A stretch of 33,929 bases of DNA from an uncultured Clostridiaceae bacterium (GCA_948356915.1 CAOJCG010000018.1:1-33929), one strand, 5' to 3'. Shown: positions 15,507 through 23,823, numbered from the stretch's first letter. Made by a program: numbers and translations. The notes: generated by a model from the letters alone, not told the origin.

Positions 15507-17966
15507 ATGAAAGTTTTATTTGCAGTAAGTAATGAAAATATTTCTGAAACAATAATGAGTAAATACAAAAGTATGTACAAGGAAATAATTTCTGGAAAAA
15601 ATGTTTATTACTTTAATGCAATATTAAAAGAGTTACAAAAAGATAAAAGCTATGATAGAATAGTAATAAGTGAAGATTTAGAGCCATTTGCAAACAAAAA
15701 TTATGAAACAATAGACAACTTTATATTTGAAAAGTTAGACAAAATTTCTGATGAAGCAACAACTAATTCAGGAGAAGATATACCAATCATAATAATATCA
15801 ACAGACAGACGTACAAAAGGGGAAGCTATATTAAGTAAAATATTTGGTATAGGAATTTATAGTGCATTACTAGGTCAGGATAGAAGTATAGAAAATGTAT
15901 GTGAATTAATAAATAAACCACGTACTAAAAAAGAGGCAAAAATATACTATAAAATAGACTCAAGTGATGTAGACTATAAAGCAGAAACAGAGGAAGATGT
16001 TAGTGAATTAGAAATTCAAAATATACTAACACATTATAAAAGACTTGGAAAAAATGAAGAAAAATATGTAGAAAGTTTTAATAGTATAGCGGCACAATAT
16101 ACAGATGAACAACTTAAAATAATAATAAAATTTTTACCATTAGGAGTAAAAGCGGTATTAGAAGCCTCTTGCCCTAAATATCAACAAATAGCAACATTTT
16201 CAGGGGAAAATAAACAATTAAAGAAACAAAAGCCATATAGTTCAAGTCAAATAAACCCAAAAACAAATAAAGAAAGAAGTACAAGAGAAGCAATAGTTGA
16301 TAATGGAATAAAAATAGAATCAATAAATAGTAATGAAACAATAAAACCAACAAAACCAGTAGTAATACCAACTGCAGTATCTACAAAAAATGTAAAAAAA
16401 GTACAAACTGCAAAAAAAGAGCAAACCGAAATAAAAGTACAAAATAAAGTACAAACAAATAAAGAAAAAAGTAATTCTAATTTAGAAAATGTGGAACCTA
16501 AAAAAGGAAGAGGAAGACCTAAGAAAGTAACTATACAAGAAGATAAAGTTGAAGAGCCTAAAAAAAGAAGAGGCAGACCTAAAAAAGTTCAAACAGAAGA
16601 AACAGTCAAAGAAGAAGTAACTAAACAAAAAAATAATGATATATTAAGTTTTGAAATTGAAGAAGAAACGCTTCCAAGTGTTAAAAAAGAAAAAAACAAT
16701 AGTAGCAATAGATATAATGATATATTATCAGGACTTGAAGAAATGGAAGACCAAGAAGATGGTATATTACCAGGCTTTGAAGAAATAGAAGACCAAGAAG
16801 ACGATATATTACCAGGTTTTGAAGAGATAGAAGACCAAGAAGACGATATATTACCAGGCTTTGAAGAGATAGAAGATCAAGAAGACGATGTATTACCAGG
16901 TTTTGAAGAAATGGAAGACCAAGAAGATGATATATTACCAGGCTTTGAAGAAATAGAAGATGTCAAGCCAAACTTTGAAGAAAATCAAGATATAAAAGAA
17001 AGTAATGAAGGGGCTATACTACTAGGCTCTAACAATATAAGTAATACTCTTAAACAAATGCAAAATACTATACAAGAAAATGAAAATACAGAAGAAAAGC
17101 AGATACTAAATTATAATAATACACAAAATAGCAATATACAGAATTTATTAACATCTGATAAAAAAATAGTTGCATTTGTAGGAACAACTAAAAATGGCAC
17201 TTCATTTTTAGTAAATAATATAGCAGACATAATGTCAAATCAAGGAATAAAAACAGCGATACTAGATTTAACACAAAACAAAAATTCATACTATATATAT
17301 ACAAAAAATGAAGATAGCTTAAGAAATACAGCAATGGAATGCACAGAAAAATTACTAAATGGAGTAGCTCAAGGAATAGTAGTTAATAAAAACTTAGATG
17401 TATATACATCGCTTCCTAGTCAAAATAATGAAACAGAAAATTATGAAACAATTTTATCTACATTATTAGAAAATTACTCATTAATTTTATTAGACTGTGA
17501 TTTTAAAACCAGGTATGACTATTTAAGAGAATGTCAAGAAATATATTTAGTACAAAGTATGGATGTATTAACTATACAACCGCTTACCGCATACTTAAGA
17601 GACCTAAAAGCAAAAGGTGTATTAGACCAAAACAAATTAAGAATTGTAATAAATAAATATACAAAAGTAAGAAGTGTAACGGAAAAGACAATAATAGGAG
17701 GAATGTCATTTTATAATGATCCTTCAATGTCATTTATGACAGAACTATTTAACAGAGAAAATATTAGATATGCTATAATACCATTTGAAATGCAAACATA
17801 TACAAAATATTTAGAAGGTTTAATAAATTGTAATATTACAACATCAGGATATTCTAAAGAATTTGTAAATGCATTAAAAAAATTAGGTAATATGGTTTAC
17901 CCACTATTAAATAATGAGAAAAGCAAATATAATAATCCTAAATATAATAAATACGCAAGAAAATAG
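15507..17966 (+). CDS. CpaE-like ParA/MinD-family protein with AT-hooks and acidic tandem repeats
   Basis: Encodes 819 aa in four visible parts. (1) Residues 1-130 look like a receiver-type alpha-beta domain (MKVLFAVSNEN, IPIIIISTDRR), as in CpaE/TadZ proteins. (2) A Lys-rich linker carries two AT-hook motifs, GRGRPKK (334-340) and RRGRPKK (354-360). (3) Six 14-residue acidic repeats (405-488) have consensus DILPGFEEIEDQED. (4) Residues about 550-810 are a ParA/MinD-like domain. Its P-loop is degenerate: VGTTKNGTS (558-566) keeps the signature Lys K562 but lacks the normal GKT lysine; LILLDCD (D663) resembles Walker B. ATP hydrolysis is therefore doubtful. TadZ/CpaE proteins position secretion or pilus machinery, but no tad genes lie here. 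Gene coupling suggests it works with the small membrane protein and the GAF/GGDEF protein. I know of no named system with this plan. Confidence 0.8.
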   Translation: MKVLFAVSNENISETIMSKYKSMYKEIISGKNVYYFNAILKELQKDKSYDRIVISEDLEPFANKNYETIDNFIFEKLDKISDEATTNSGEDIPIIIISTDRRTKGEAILSKIFGIGIYSALLGQDRSIENVCELINKPRTKKEAKIYYKIDSSDVDYKAETEEDVSELEIQNILTHYKRLGKNEEKYVESFNSIAAQYTDEQLKIIIKFLPLGVKAVLEASCPKYQQIATFSGENKQLKKQKPYSSSQINPKTNKERSTREAIVDNGIKIESINSNETIKPTKPVVIPTAVSTKNVKKVQTAKKEQTEIKVQNKVQTNKEKSNSNLENVEPKKGRGRPKKVTIQEDKVEEPKKRRGRPKKVQTEETVKEEVTKQKNNDILSFEIEEETLPSVKKEKNNSSNRYNDILSGLEEMEDQEDGILPGFEEIEDQEDDILPGFEEIEDQEDDILPGFEEIEDQEDDVLPGFEEMEDQEDDILPGFEEIEDVKPNFEENQDIKESNEGAILLGSNNISNTLKQMQNTIQENENTEEKQILNYNNTQNSNIQNLLTSDKKIVAFVGTTKNGTSFLVNNIADIMSNQGIKTAILDLTQNKNSYYIYTKNEDSLRNTAMECTEKLLNGVAQGIVVNKNLDVYTSLPSQNNETENYETILSTLLENYSLILLDCDFKTRYDYLRECQEIYLVQSMDVLTIQPLTAYLRDLKAKGVLDQNKLRIVINKYTKVRSVTEKTIIGGMSFYNDPSMSFMTELFNRENIRYAIIPFEMQTYTKYLEGLINCNITTSGYSKEFVNALKKLGNMVYPLLNNEKSKYNNPKYNKYARK
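16719..16970 (+). repeat. Six 42-bp coding tandem repeats
   Basis: Six in-frame units of 42 bp each encode D-I-L-P-G-F-E-E-I-E-D-Q-E-D or close variants. The middle units differ mainly at synonymous sites (GAA/GAG, GAC/GAT, GGT/GGC), so the copy number probably changes by slippage or recombination. The last unit ends DVKP instead of DQED. Confidence 0.92.
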
Positions 17967-18002
17967 TAAAATATGTAAATATAGATGTAGGAGGTGCAAG
18001 TA

Positions 18003-19100
18003 GTGATAATTGTAGTTATTATATTATTAGTTGCGATAATAATGTTATTAATGATATATAATATGCTTATAAGTAAAAAAATAGATAAATATAACAATTT
18101 AAACCAAAAAGTAGTTAGTTTAAATGTATTACAAGAATTTATGGACACTATAAGCGAAGAAAAGACACCAAGTGATAAAATAAGAAAGATAAATGAAATA
18201 CTGATTGAAAAATATGACATTAAGTATTCAACAATAGTAGTATATAATGGTGCAGAATACATTATAAAAGCAACTAATGTAGATGTAAAACATTGGGACA
18301 CATTAAAAAACTTACACACAGAAGAAATATTCAAAGAAGCAATAGAAACAGCAACTCCTAAATATATAACTGTTGAAAAGGAGGGGGAAAGACTTCCTTA
18401 TCAAAAAATGGAATTTGGAAGAGCAAAATCAGCAATGTTTTTTCCATTATATATAGATAATGTATATATAGGTTATTGGATTATAGAAAGTGGAAAAGCA
18501 CATGATTTTGACAAAATAGATACAACAGTATTAGAAGTAGTTAAAAATAATATAATTTCAGTTATAAAAACAATAGATAGTCAAGAAATAATAGAAAATA
18601 TAGTTAGAGATGATATGTTTACAGGTTTAAAATCAGCAGAATATCTATATGCAGAAGGTAAAAGAAGATTAGATAGACACACAATATCAAGTATTTGCAT
18701 GTTTGAAATAACTAATATAATGAATATAAATGAACAATATGGAAGACATACAGGAAATGACGTATTAACAAAAGTAAGTGAGATAGTAAAGCAATCTATT
18801 TCGCCAGAATATATATTTATAAGATATATGGGACCAAAATTTATATTGGCATTTACAGGAATACAAACTGAAGATATAGCAAAATTCGCTATAGATATAA
18901 AACAGAATTTAGAAGAACTAAATATAAAGCAAAATGAAAGTGACTTATATGAAGATGAAGAACCAGAATATGTAAAACCAGAAATTAATATGGTAATAAC
19001 AACATATTATAAAGGAACAGCATTAGAAGCTGTAACAAAGAAGCTAGAAGAATATTTAAAATTAGCACCAGAAGGTGAAAATGATATAAATTATATTTAA
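18003..19100 (+). CDS. Membrane-anchored GAF plus degenerate GGDEF protein
   Basis: Encodes 365 aa from GTG 18003, 8 nt after GGAGG (17990-17994); a GTG at 17994 overlaps that ribosome binding site and is less likely. Residues 1-23 are one membrane helix. About 40-195 fit a GAF sensor domain ([35 protein letters not shown]). From 204 a GGDEF fold follows: DMFTGLKS stands for the usual D-x-LTGLxN entry. The signature loop, however, reads RYMGPKF (274-280) in place of RxGGDEF, so diguanylate cyclase activity is not expected. It may bind a nucleotide or only mediate interaction. It directly follows the AT-hook/ParA-like gene and precedes ireB by 16 bp, so the cluster is transcribed into the ireB-ruvX operon. 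Confidence 0.85.
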   Translation: MIIVVIILLVAIIMLLMIYNMLISKKIDKYNNLNQKVVSLNVLQEFMDTISEEKTPSDKIRKINEILIEKYDIKYSTIVVYNGAEYIIKATNVDVKHWDTLKNLHTEEIFKEAIETATPKYITVEKEGERLPYQKMEFGRAKSAMFFPLYIDNVYIGYWIIESGKAHDFDKIDTTVLEVVKNNIISVIKTIDSQEIIENIVRDDMFTGLKSAEYLYAEGKRRLDRHTISSICMFEITNIMNINEQYGRHTGNDVLTKVSEIVKQSISPEYIFIRYMGPKFILAFTGIQTEDIAKFAIDIKQNLEELNIKQNESDLYEDEEPEYVKPEINMVITTYYKGTALEAVTKKLEEYLKLAPEGENDINYI

Positions 19101-19116
19101 ATTAAAGGAGGTATAT

Positions 19117-19365
19117 ATGTTAAATGATGAAACAATGTGCTTTAAAATGCCAAAAGAAGAGAGTGTAGATAGTAAAGAAATATTAAAAAAGGTATATGAA
19201 GCACTAAAAGAAAAAGGTTATAACCCAATTAATCAAATAGTAGGTTATATATTATCAGGAGATCCAACATATATAACCAGTCATAATGGTGCCAGAAACT
19301 TAATTAGGCAAATAGAAAGGGACGAGCTATTAGAAAAGCTAGTAAAAAATTATATAAACATTTAG
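19117..19365 (+). CDS. ireB: IreB family regulatory phosphoprotein (UPF0297)
   Basis: Encodes 82 aa. IreB/YrzL is a small protein phosphorylated by the PASTA kinase (IreK/PrkC) in Gram-positive bacteria and, in enterococci, affects cell-wall stress resistance. The full family core is present: VSKEIL-type helix ([32 protein letters not shown] split here), [14 protein letters not shown] and [14 protein letters not shown]. Thr-6 in the N-terminal tail is a candidate phosphosite. A strong AAAGGAGG ribosome binding site precedes ATG 19117. In most Bacillota it stands between alaS and ruvX; here a GAF/GGDEF protein takes the upstream place and ruvX follows by 19 bp. Confidence 0.95.
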   Translation: MLNDETMCFKMPKEESVDSKEILKKVYEALKEKGYNPINQIVGYILSGDPTYITSHNGARNLIRQIERDELLEKLVKNYINI

Positions 19366-19384
19366 AAAAATAGGAGCAAACACA

Positions 19385-19822
19385 ATGCGAAAATTAGGAA
19401 TAGATTATGGAGATAGCAGAGTAGGAATTGCAATTAGTGATAGCTTAGGAATAACTGCCCAAGGTTTAGAAACAATTCATCATAATGGAAATGATAAAAT
19501 AGTACTAAAGAGGTTAGAAGAATTATTTAATGAGTATGAAATAGATACAATAGTTATAGGAATGCCAATAAATATGGATGGGACAAAAACAGATAGAGTA
19601 GAAGTAACGCAAAGATTCATACACAAATTAAAATGCAAATTTGGAAAAATACAAATAGCCGAAATAGATGAAAGATTAACAACAGTGGCAGCACATAAAA
19701 CAATGAATTTCTTAGATGTAAATAAGAAAAAGAAGAAAAATATAGTAGATACAATATCAGCAGTATACATACTAGAAATATATATGAACAAAATGAAAAA
19801 TGAACTAAAAGGTAGTATATGA
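19385..19822 (+). CDS. ruvX: Holliday junction resolvase-like / pre-16S rRNA nuclease RuvX (YqgF)
   Basis: Encodes 145 aa with an RNase H-like fold. YqgF/RuvX proteins mature the 5' end of 16S rRNA and may resolve Holliday junctions. Catalytic acidic positions are visible in LGIDYGDSRVGIA (D6), the middle strand IDTIVIGMPINMDGT, DERLTT (around residue 97) and the C-terminal VDTISAVYILEIYM. The family's usual GLPKNMDGT reads GMPINMDGT here. The length is normal. The gene sits in the classic ireB-ruvX-DUF1292 order. Confidence 0.95.
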   Translation: MRKLGIDYGDSRVGIAISDSLGITAQGLETIHHNGNDKIVLKRLEELFNEYEIDTIVIGMPINMDGTKTDRVEVTQRFIHKLKCKFGKIQIAEIDERLTTVAAHKTMNFLDVNKKKKKNIVDTISAVYILEIYMNKMKNELKGSI

Positions 19823-19922
19823 TAAGCAAAATAACTAATACTATAATTAAATTGGTAATATTGTAGAAATACAATTATTATATATAAGCCTAAAAAGGGC
19901 AAAACGAAAGGAGAAATAAAAA

Positions 19923-20252
19923 ATGGATGAAAACGAAAACAATATGTTAGAAGATGAGGAACTAAACAACATAGTAATATTAAATGATGAAAATGGAGAA
20001 GAAATTCCTTTTGAATTCTTAGACGTAATAGAATATGAAGGAGAAGAATATGTAGTATTACTACCAGTAGAAGAAGAGGAAAGCGAAGACTTAGGAGAAG
20101 TAGTAATATTAAAAATTGAAGATACAGAATCAGAAGACGAAGAATCATATGTAAGTGTAGACGATGAAGAAACATTAAATACAGTATTTGAAATGTTTAA
20201 AGAAAAATTTAAAGATGAATTTAACTTTGTAGATGACGATGAAGAAGAATAG
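19923..20252 (+). CDS. DUF1292 domain protein (YrzB-like)
   Basis: Encodes 109 aa, strongly acidic, with no signal or membrane segment. DUF1292 proteins follow ruvX across Bacillota and their function is unknown. The family core NIVILNDENGEEIPFEFLDVIEYEGEEYVVLLP is easy to follow (residues about 16-48), then EVVILKIE, and an acidic tail ending DDDEEE. The ATG follows GAAAGGAG. A 100-bp spacer from ruvX holds a small stem ATTGTA-GAAA-TACAAT (19860-19875) without a T-run. The gene is followed by 438 bp of repeat-rich non-coding DNA. Confidence 0.92.
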   Translation: MDENENNMLEDEELNNIVILNDENGEEIPFEFLDVIEYEGEEYVVLLPVEEEESEDLGEVVILKIEDTESEDEESYVSVDDEETLNTVFEMFKEKFKDEFNFVDDDEEE

Positions 20253-20396
20253 AAACGGTAGGAGGGGGGAAGAAAATTCCAACCTTCTTTTATTTTTGGG
20301 TAATAAGAGGATTTCAATATTTAATTATATTCATTGGAACGGTATGAATGGAATTTTCAGTGAATAGTGAATAATGAATAGTGAATAATTAAAAAT

Positions 20397-20430
20397 GTAG
20401 GGGCGATTAGCAATCGCCCGCTCTTCGAAG
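20397..20430 (+). repeat. REP-like palindrome 1 with GTAG foot and CTTCGAAG tail
   Basis: GTAG (20397-20400), stem GGGCGATT (20401-20408), loop AGC, stem AATCGCCC (20412-20419), then CTTCGAAG (20423-20430) and AAATTACC. A conserved GTAG at the base of a GC-rich hairpin is the mark of REP elements moved by Y1/RAYT transposases. Just before it lies the low-complexity run GTGAATAATGAATAGTGAAT. Confidence 0.75.
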
Positions 20431-20476
20431 AAATTACCAAAGTGAATAATTGAATAGTAAATAATTAAAATAAATT

Positions 20477-20514
20477 GTAGGGGCGAGCAGTGCTCGTCTG
20501 CGTGGCGAAGCCAC
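20477..20514 (+). repeat. REP-like palindrome 2 with adjacent small hairpin
   Basis: GTAG (20477-20480), stem GGGCGAGCA (20481-20489), single-base loop, stem TGCTCGTCT with two wobble pairs. Directly after it GTGGC-GAA-GCCAC (20502-20514) makes a second small hairpin. Confidence 0.65.
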
Positions 20515-20690
20515 TGGTGTCCTAGCATAGTAAAAACAAATTGTACGTAGTAGGGGCGCCGTTTGTGGGAATACCCTATTAGCAATGACACCACTGTGCC
20601 CTTTTGTCCTAGTATAGGAAAAATCGATTTTTAGAATATATTCAAGTATTATATAAATAATAAGAATAAATAAAAAAGGAGAAAAAGCAA
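20515..20690. repeat. Decayed repeat remnants in the DUF1292-membrane protein gap
   Basis: The rest of the 438-bp gap has no gene. It holds GTCCTAGCATAG (20519-20530) and the near copy GTCCTAGTATAG (20608-20619), a degenerate GTAGTAGGGGCGCC (20547-20560), and the inverted words GGTGTC (20516-20521) and GACACC (20587-20592). This looks like a MITE-like or REP-derived remnant. The 3' end carries the AAAAAGGAG ribosome binding site of the next gene. Confidence 0.5.
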
Positions 20691-21170
20691 ATGAAAAATT
20701 TAAGTAGTTGGTTGATAGTAATGTTTATATTAATGTTTTGGTTATTTAGAGTAGTTGTTGCAATTACAGGAAGTATGGGGCTAGAATTTGTGACAAAACC
20801 AATAAATAATAATGTAGAAGTAATACTATTATTTGTAGTATTAGCTTGTATTCCATTCATATTTAAAAGAAAACTAATAGGGGCAATAATATATTTAGGA
20901 GCATATGGTTGGTATTTTGGAAGAGGCTTAATAGAAAATGTAATTAATATAATAAATAACCAAACAACATTAAGTATGGAAGCATATACAGATATGTTCT
21001 TTTCATTAATAGCAGTAATATTACCAATAGTAGCAGTATTTGATATACTATTTGATAAAAGTAGAAAAGCAAATCCAAAGGATAAAAAAACAGATTGGTT
21101 TTATAAAAATGAACAATATGACAGAAAATTAGATGATAGAGCAGATAAGAATAATTATAGAACTTTATAA
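20691..21170 (+). CDS. Hypothetical membrane protein, 159 aa
   Basis: I do not recognise a named family. Four hydrophobic segments are visible (about residues 7-27, 42-59, 62-78 and 101-121). A short basic, polar tail follows (KSRKANPKDKKTDWFY and on to NNYRTL), predicted to be cytoplasmic. The starting ATG has an AAAGGAG ribosome binding site. The stop is 13 bp before rbgA, so it is probably the first gene of an operon with rbgA and mrnC. It has no catalytic motif. A housekeeping membrane role is likely, but nothing more can be said. Confidence 0.8.
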   Translation: MKNLSSWLIVMFILMFWLFRVVVAITGSMGLEFVTKPINNNVEVILLFVVLACIPFIFKRKLIGAIIYLGAYGWYFGRGLIENVINIINNQTTLSMEAYTDMFFSLIAVILPIVAVFDILFDKSRKANPKDKKTDWFYKNEQYDRKLDDRADKNNYRTL

Positions 21171-21183
21171 GGAAGCGATATAG

Positions 21184-22080
21184 ATGGAAGAAAATAAAAC
21201 AAATATAAATTGGTACCCAGGCCATATGGCAAAAACAAAAAGGCAAATAATAGAAGACCTAAAACTAATAGATGTAGTTGTACAAGTATTAGATGCAAGA
21301 AGTCCGAAAGCTAGTATAAACCCAGATATTGCTGAATACATAAAAAATAAAAAACAAGTAATAGCATTAAATAAATATGATTTAGCAGATGAAGAGCAAA
21401 ATAAAAAATGGGTAAAATATTTTAAAGGAAAAGGAATAGAAGCCGTACTAGTAGACTCTAACTCTGGAAAAGGAATAGAAGAAGTAATAAGAAAAATAGA
21501 AAAAGTATATGAAGAAGATAAAGAAAACTACAATGGTAAAGGAAGAAAAGGAAAATCTATAAGAGTAATGGTAATAGGTATACCAAATGTAGGTAAATCT
21601 TCATTCATAAATAGAATTACTAAAAAAACATCTACACAAGTAGGAAATAAGCCTGGCGTAACAAGGCAAAAACAATGGGTACGAGTAAATCAAAATATAG
21701 AATTATTGGATACCCCAGGAGTATTATGGCCAAAATTTGAAAATGAACAAACAGCCTTAAAACTAGCATATATAGGAACAATAAAAGATGACATTTTGCA
21801 AAAAACAGAAATAGCGTATAATTTATTAAAATATCTACTTGAACAAGAAAAAGAAAAAATAATAACTAGATATAAATTAAATGAAGAGCAAGTAGAAGAA
21901 GAACTAAAAAATCAGGATAGAATGGAAAATGAAAATATACTAGAAATAATGTATATGATAGGCAAAAAAAGAGGAGCAATAATGTCAGGAGGGCATATTG
22001 ACGAAGAAAAAGTAGCAAATATAATATTAGAAGAATTTAGAAGCGGAAAATTAGGAAGAATAACCATTGAAAAATTATAA
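21184..22080 (+). CDS. rbgA: Ribosome biogenesis GTPase RbgA (YlqF)
   Basis: Encodes 298 aa. RbgA is a GTPase needed for late assembly of the 50S ribosomal subunit in Gram-positive bacteria. The circularly permuted order of GTP-binding motifs is clear: NKYD (G4, residues 63-66) comes first, then G1 GIPNVGKSS (132-140), KPGVT (G2) and DTPG (G3, 176-179). The N-terminal INWYPGHMAKTKR is the family signature, and the C-terminal ANTAR-like RNA-binding part follows. It lies 13 bp after a membrane protein and 16 bp before mrnC. Confidence 0.96.
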   Translation: MEENKTNINWYPGHMAKTKRQIIEDLKLIDVVVQVLDARSPKASINPDIAEYIKNKKQVIALNKYDLADEEQNKKWVKYFKGKGIEAVLVDSNSGKGIEEVIRKIEKVYEEDKENYNGKGRKGKSIRVMVIGIPNVGKSSFINRITKKTSTQVGNKPGVTRQKQWVRVNQNIELLDTPGVLWPKFENEQTALKLAYIGTIKDDILQKTEIAYNLLKYLLEQEKEKIITRYKLNEEQVEEELKNQDRMENENILEIMYMIGKKRGAIMSGGHIDEEKVANIILEEFRSGKLGRITIEKL

Positions 22081-22096
22081 GGCGGTAGAATAGAAA

Positions 22097-22513
22097 ATGA
22101 AAGAAATAGAAAGCATAATAAAAAGAGAAAGAAAAGTAGAAGAAGTAAAGTTAATGAAACCTTTAGTATGGGCATATATAGGAGACTGTGTATATGAACT
22201 ATTTATAAGAATGAATTTAGTAAGTAAAACAAACTTAGATCCTCATAGGTTACACATAGAAACAATAAAATATGTAAAAGCAAAAGCCCAAGCAGAAACA
22301 TTACAAAAAATATATGAGAATTTAACTGAAGAAGAAAAAGAAATAGTAAGAAGAGGAAGAAATGCAGAAGCACATCATATACCAAAAAATGCAGAACTTG
22401 CAGATTACAAATATGCAACAGCATTTGAAGCATTAATTGGATATTTGTATTTAACTAAACAAGATGAAAGATTAAAGGAAATTTTAGAAATATCTATATA
22501 TGAAAATTACTAA
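22097..22513 (+). CDS. mrnC: Mini-ribonuclease 3 (MrnC)
   Basis: Encodes 138 aa. Mini-RNase III trims 23S rRNA precursor ends and consists of an RNase III catalytic domain without the dsRNA-binding domain. The catalytic signature AYIGDCVYELFIR (D30) and the second acidic site AFEALIGYLYL (E111) are present, with the HH-IPKNAELADYKYAT stretch between them. The length is normal. It follows rbgA closely, and together with the other neighbours this is a ribosome/RNA maturation operon. A REP pair follows the stop codon. Confidence 0.95.
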   Translation: MKEIESIIKRERKVEEVKLMKPLVWAYIGDCVYELFIRMNLVSKTNLDPHRLHIETIKYVKAKAQAETLQKIYENLTEEEKEIVRRGRNAEAHHIPKNAELADYKYATAFEALIGYLYLTKQDERLKEILEISIYENY

Positions 22514-22545
22514 TTAAAATTTATAGATAATATTAAAATATATTT

Positions 22546-22642
22546 GTAGGTGTCGCACCCATGGGCGACCCGTTCTTCGAAGGAATTACCCTAAAAAATA
22601 TATATTTATTTAAGCAGTTTGCCGAAGGCAAAGCGCCCCTAC
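22546..22642. repeat. Inverted pair of REP-like elements (REPIN/BIME-like)
   Basis: The + strand copy is GTAG (22546-22549) with stem GTCGC/GCGAC (22552-22556, 22565-22569), followed by CTTCGAAG (22575-22582) and GAATTACCCTA. The - strand copy ends CTAC at 22639-22642, reading GTAGGGGCGC on that strand, with hairpin TTTGCC-GAA-GGCAAA (22618-22632). Two REPs facing each other match the known REPIN layout. The pair lies between mrnC and the promoter of the 38-aa gene. Confidence 0.7.
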
Positions 22643-22717
22643 AGTGATAAAAATAATCTTTTGAATTATTAATTATAATACCAAAATATAAATATTAAAT
22701 TTTGTTAAATCAAAACA

Positions 22718-22746
22718 TTGAAACCACAAATAAAATATGATATTAT
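22718..22746 (+). promoter_or_regulatory. Sigma-A type promoter of the small peptide-cdaA operon
   Basis: TTGAAA (22718-22723), an exact 17-bp spacer and TATTAT (22741-22746), 34 bp before the ATG at 22781. Confidence 0.65.
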
Positions 22747-22780
22747 AATTGCACAAACATTTTACAAAGGAGGACAAAAA

Positions 22781-22897
22781 ATGTCAAAAAAGAATAAAAT
22801 AGATAAAAATAAATTATTTGTAAGAATAATGGCGCTTGTACTAGCAGGGCTTATGATACTTAGTGTGGCAGCAACATTAATATATTATTTAGTATAA
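22781..22897 (+). CDS. 38-residue single-pass membrane peptide upstream of cdaA
   Basis: Encodes 38 aa: a basic N-terminus (MSKKNKIDKNKLFVRI) and one membrane helix (about residues 17-37, MALVLAGLMILSVAATLIYY). The start is well supported by AAAGGAGG (22766-22773). The stop lies 20 bp before cdaA, so the two genes share a promoter. Small one-helix proteins of this style are common in Clostridia, but I cannot name the family. It could modulate the membrane cyclase CdaA; that is an inference from position only. Confidence 0.75.
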   Translation: MSKKNKIDKNKLFVRIMALVLAGLMILSVAATLIYYLV

Positions 22898-22917
22898 TAT
22901 TTGAAAGGAAATAAAGT

Positions 22918-23823
22918 ATGAAAGATAATTTTTATACAGCAATTAGCGATTTTTGGCAAATTAATATAATAAATTATATACAAAATTTAAGTCAAAATCC
23001 ATTAAGAATAATCTCCTTAATATTAGATTTAACTATTGTAATATTTTTAATATATAAATTACTAAAAACCACTAAAAACTCAAGAGTATGGCAATTAATA
23101 AAAGGAATTGCTCTACTTATAATATTAACAGCAGTAAGTGGTTGGATACACCTAGACATATTGCACTACATACTAACATCAGTAATGACATATGGAGTAA
23201 TAGTAATGATAGTAATATTCCAGCCAGAATTAAGACGAGCATTAGAGCAATTAGGAACAAATAAGTTTACTAAATTTTTTGGCATGGATAAAGATATAAT
23301 AACAAAAACAAAAGAAGATATATACAAAATAGTAATAGCAGTATTAGAACTTTCAAAAGCAAAAACAGGTGCATTAATAGTGATAGAAAGAGACATAAAA
23401 ATAGGGGACATAGCAGAAACTGGAATAGAAATAAATGCCGAAATATCTCCACAACTATTAGTAAATATATTTGAACCCAAAACACCACTTCATGATGGAG
23501 CAGTAGTAATAAGTAATAATAAGATAAAAGCAGCAGCCTGTATTTTGCCACTAGTAAATGATAAGCAAACAGCCAGAAAATTAGGAACAAGGCATAGAGC
23601 AGCTATAGGAATATCAAAAGAAACTGATAGTATAGTAGTTGTTGTATCAGAAGAAACAGGAAAAATATCAATAGCAAAAGATGGAACACTAATAGCTGAT
23701 GTTACAGAGGAAGTACTTAAAAAGATATTAATAAAAAATATAATAACAAATAGGCTAGTAGATGAAAAGCAAGTAAAACATGAAAGACTTAATAAATTTA
23801 AATTAAAGTTTAAAAAGAAATAG
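22918..23823 (+). CDS. cdaA: Diadenylate cyclase CdaA (c-di-AMP synthase)
   Basis: Encodes 301 aa, making c-di-AMP from two ATP at the membrane. Three N-terminal membrane helices (about residues 31-50, 59-77, 81-101) precede the DAC domain. Its two catalytic motifs are intact: DGA in LHDGAVVI (193-195) and RHR in GTRHRAAIG (225-227). c-di-AMP controls potassium and osmolyte balance and cell-wall homeostasis. Usually cdaA is followed by cdaR and glmM; here the next gene is truA and no YbbR-domain regulator is in the window. It shares an operon with the 38-residue peptide. Confidence 0.95.
   Translation: MKDNFYTAISDFWQINIINYIQNLSQNPLRIISLILDLTIVIFLIYKLLKTTKNSRVWQLIKGIALLIILTAVSGWIHLDILHYILTSVMTYGVIVMIVIFQPELRRALEQLGTNKFTKFFGMDKDIITKTKEDIYKIVIAVLELSKAKTGALIVIERDIKIGDIAETGIEINAEISPQLLVNIFEPKTPLHDGAVVISNNKIKAAACILPLVNDKQTARKLGTRHRAAIGISKETDSIVVVVSEETGKISIAKDGTLIADVTEEVLKKILIKNIITNRLVDEKQVKHERLNKFKLKFKKK

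Noticed and set aside
20331..20594. Minus-strand 87-codon open frame across the REP region
   Set aside because: Its translation is made of repeat sequence and it has no ribosome binding site.
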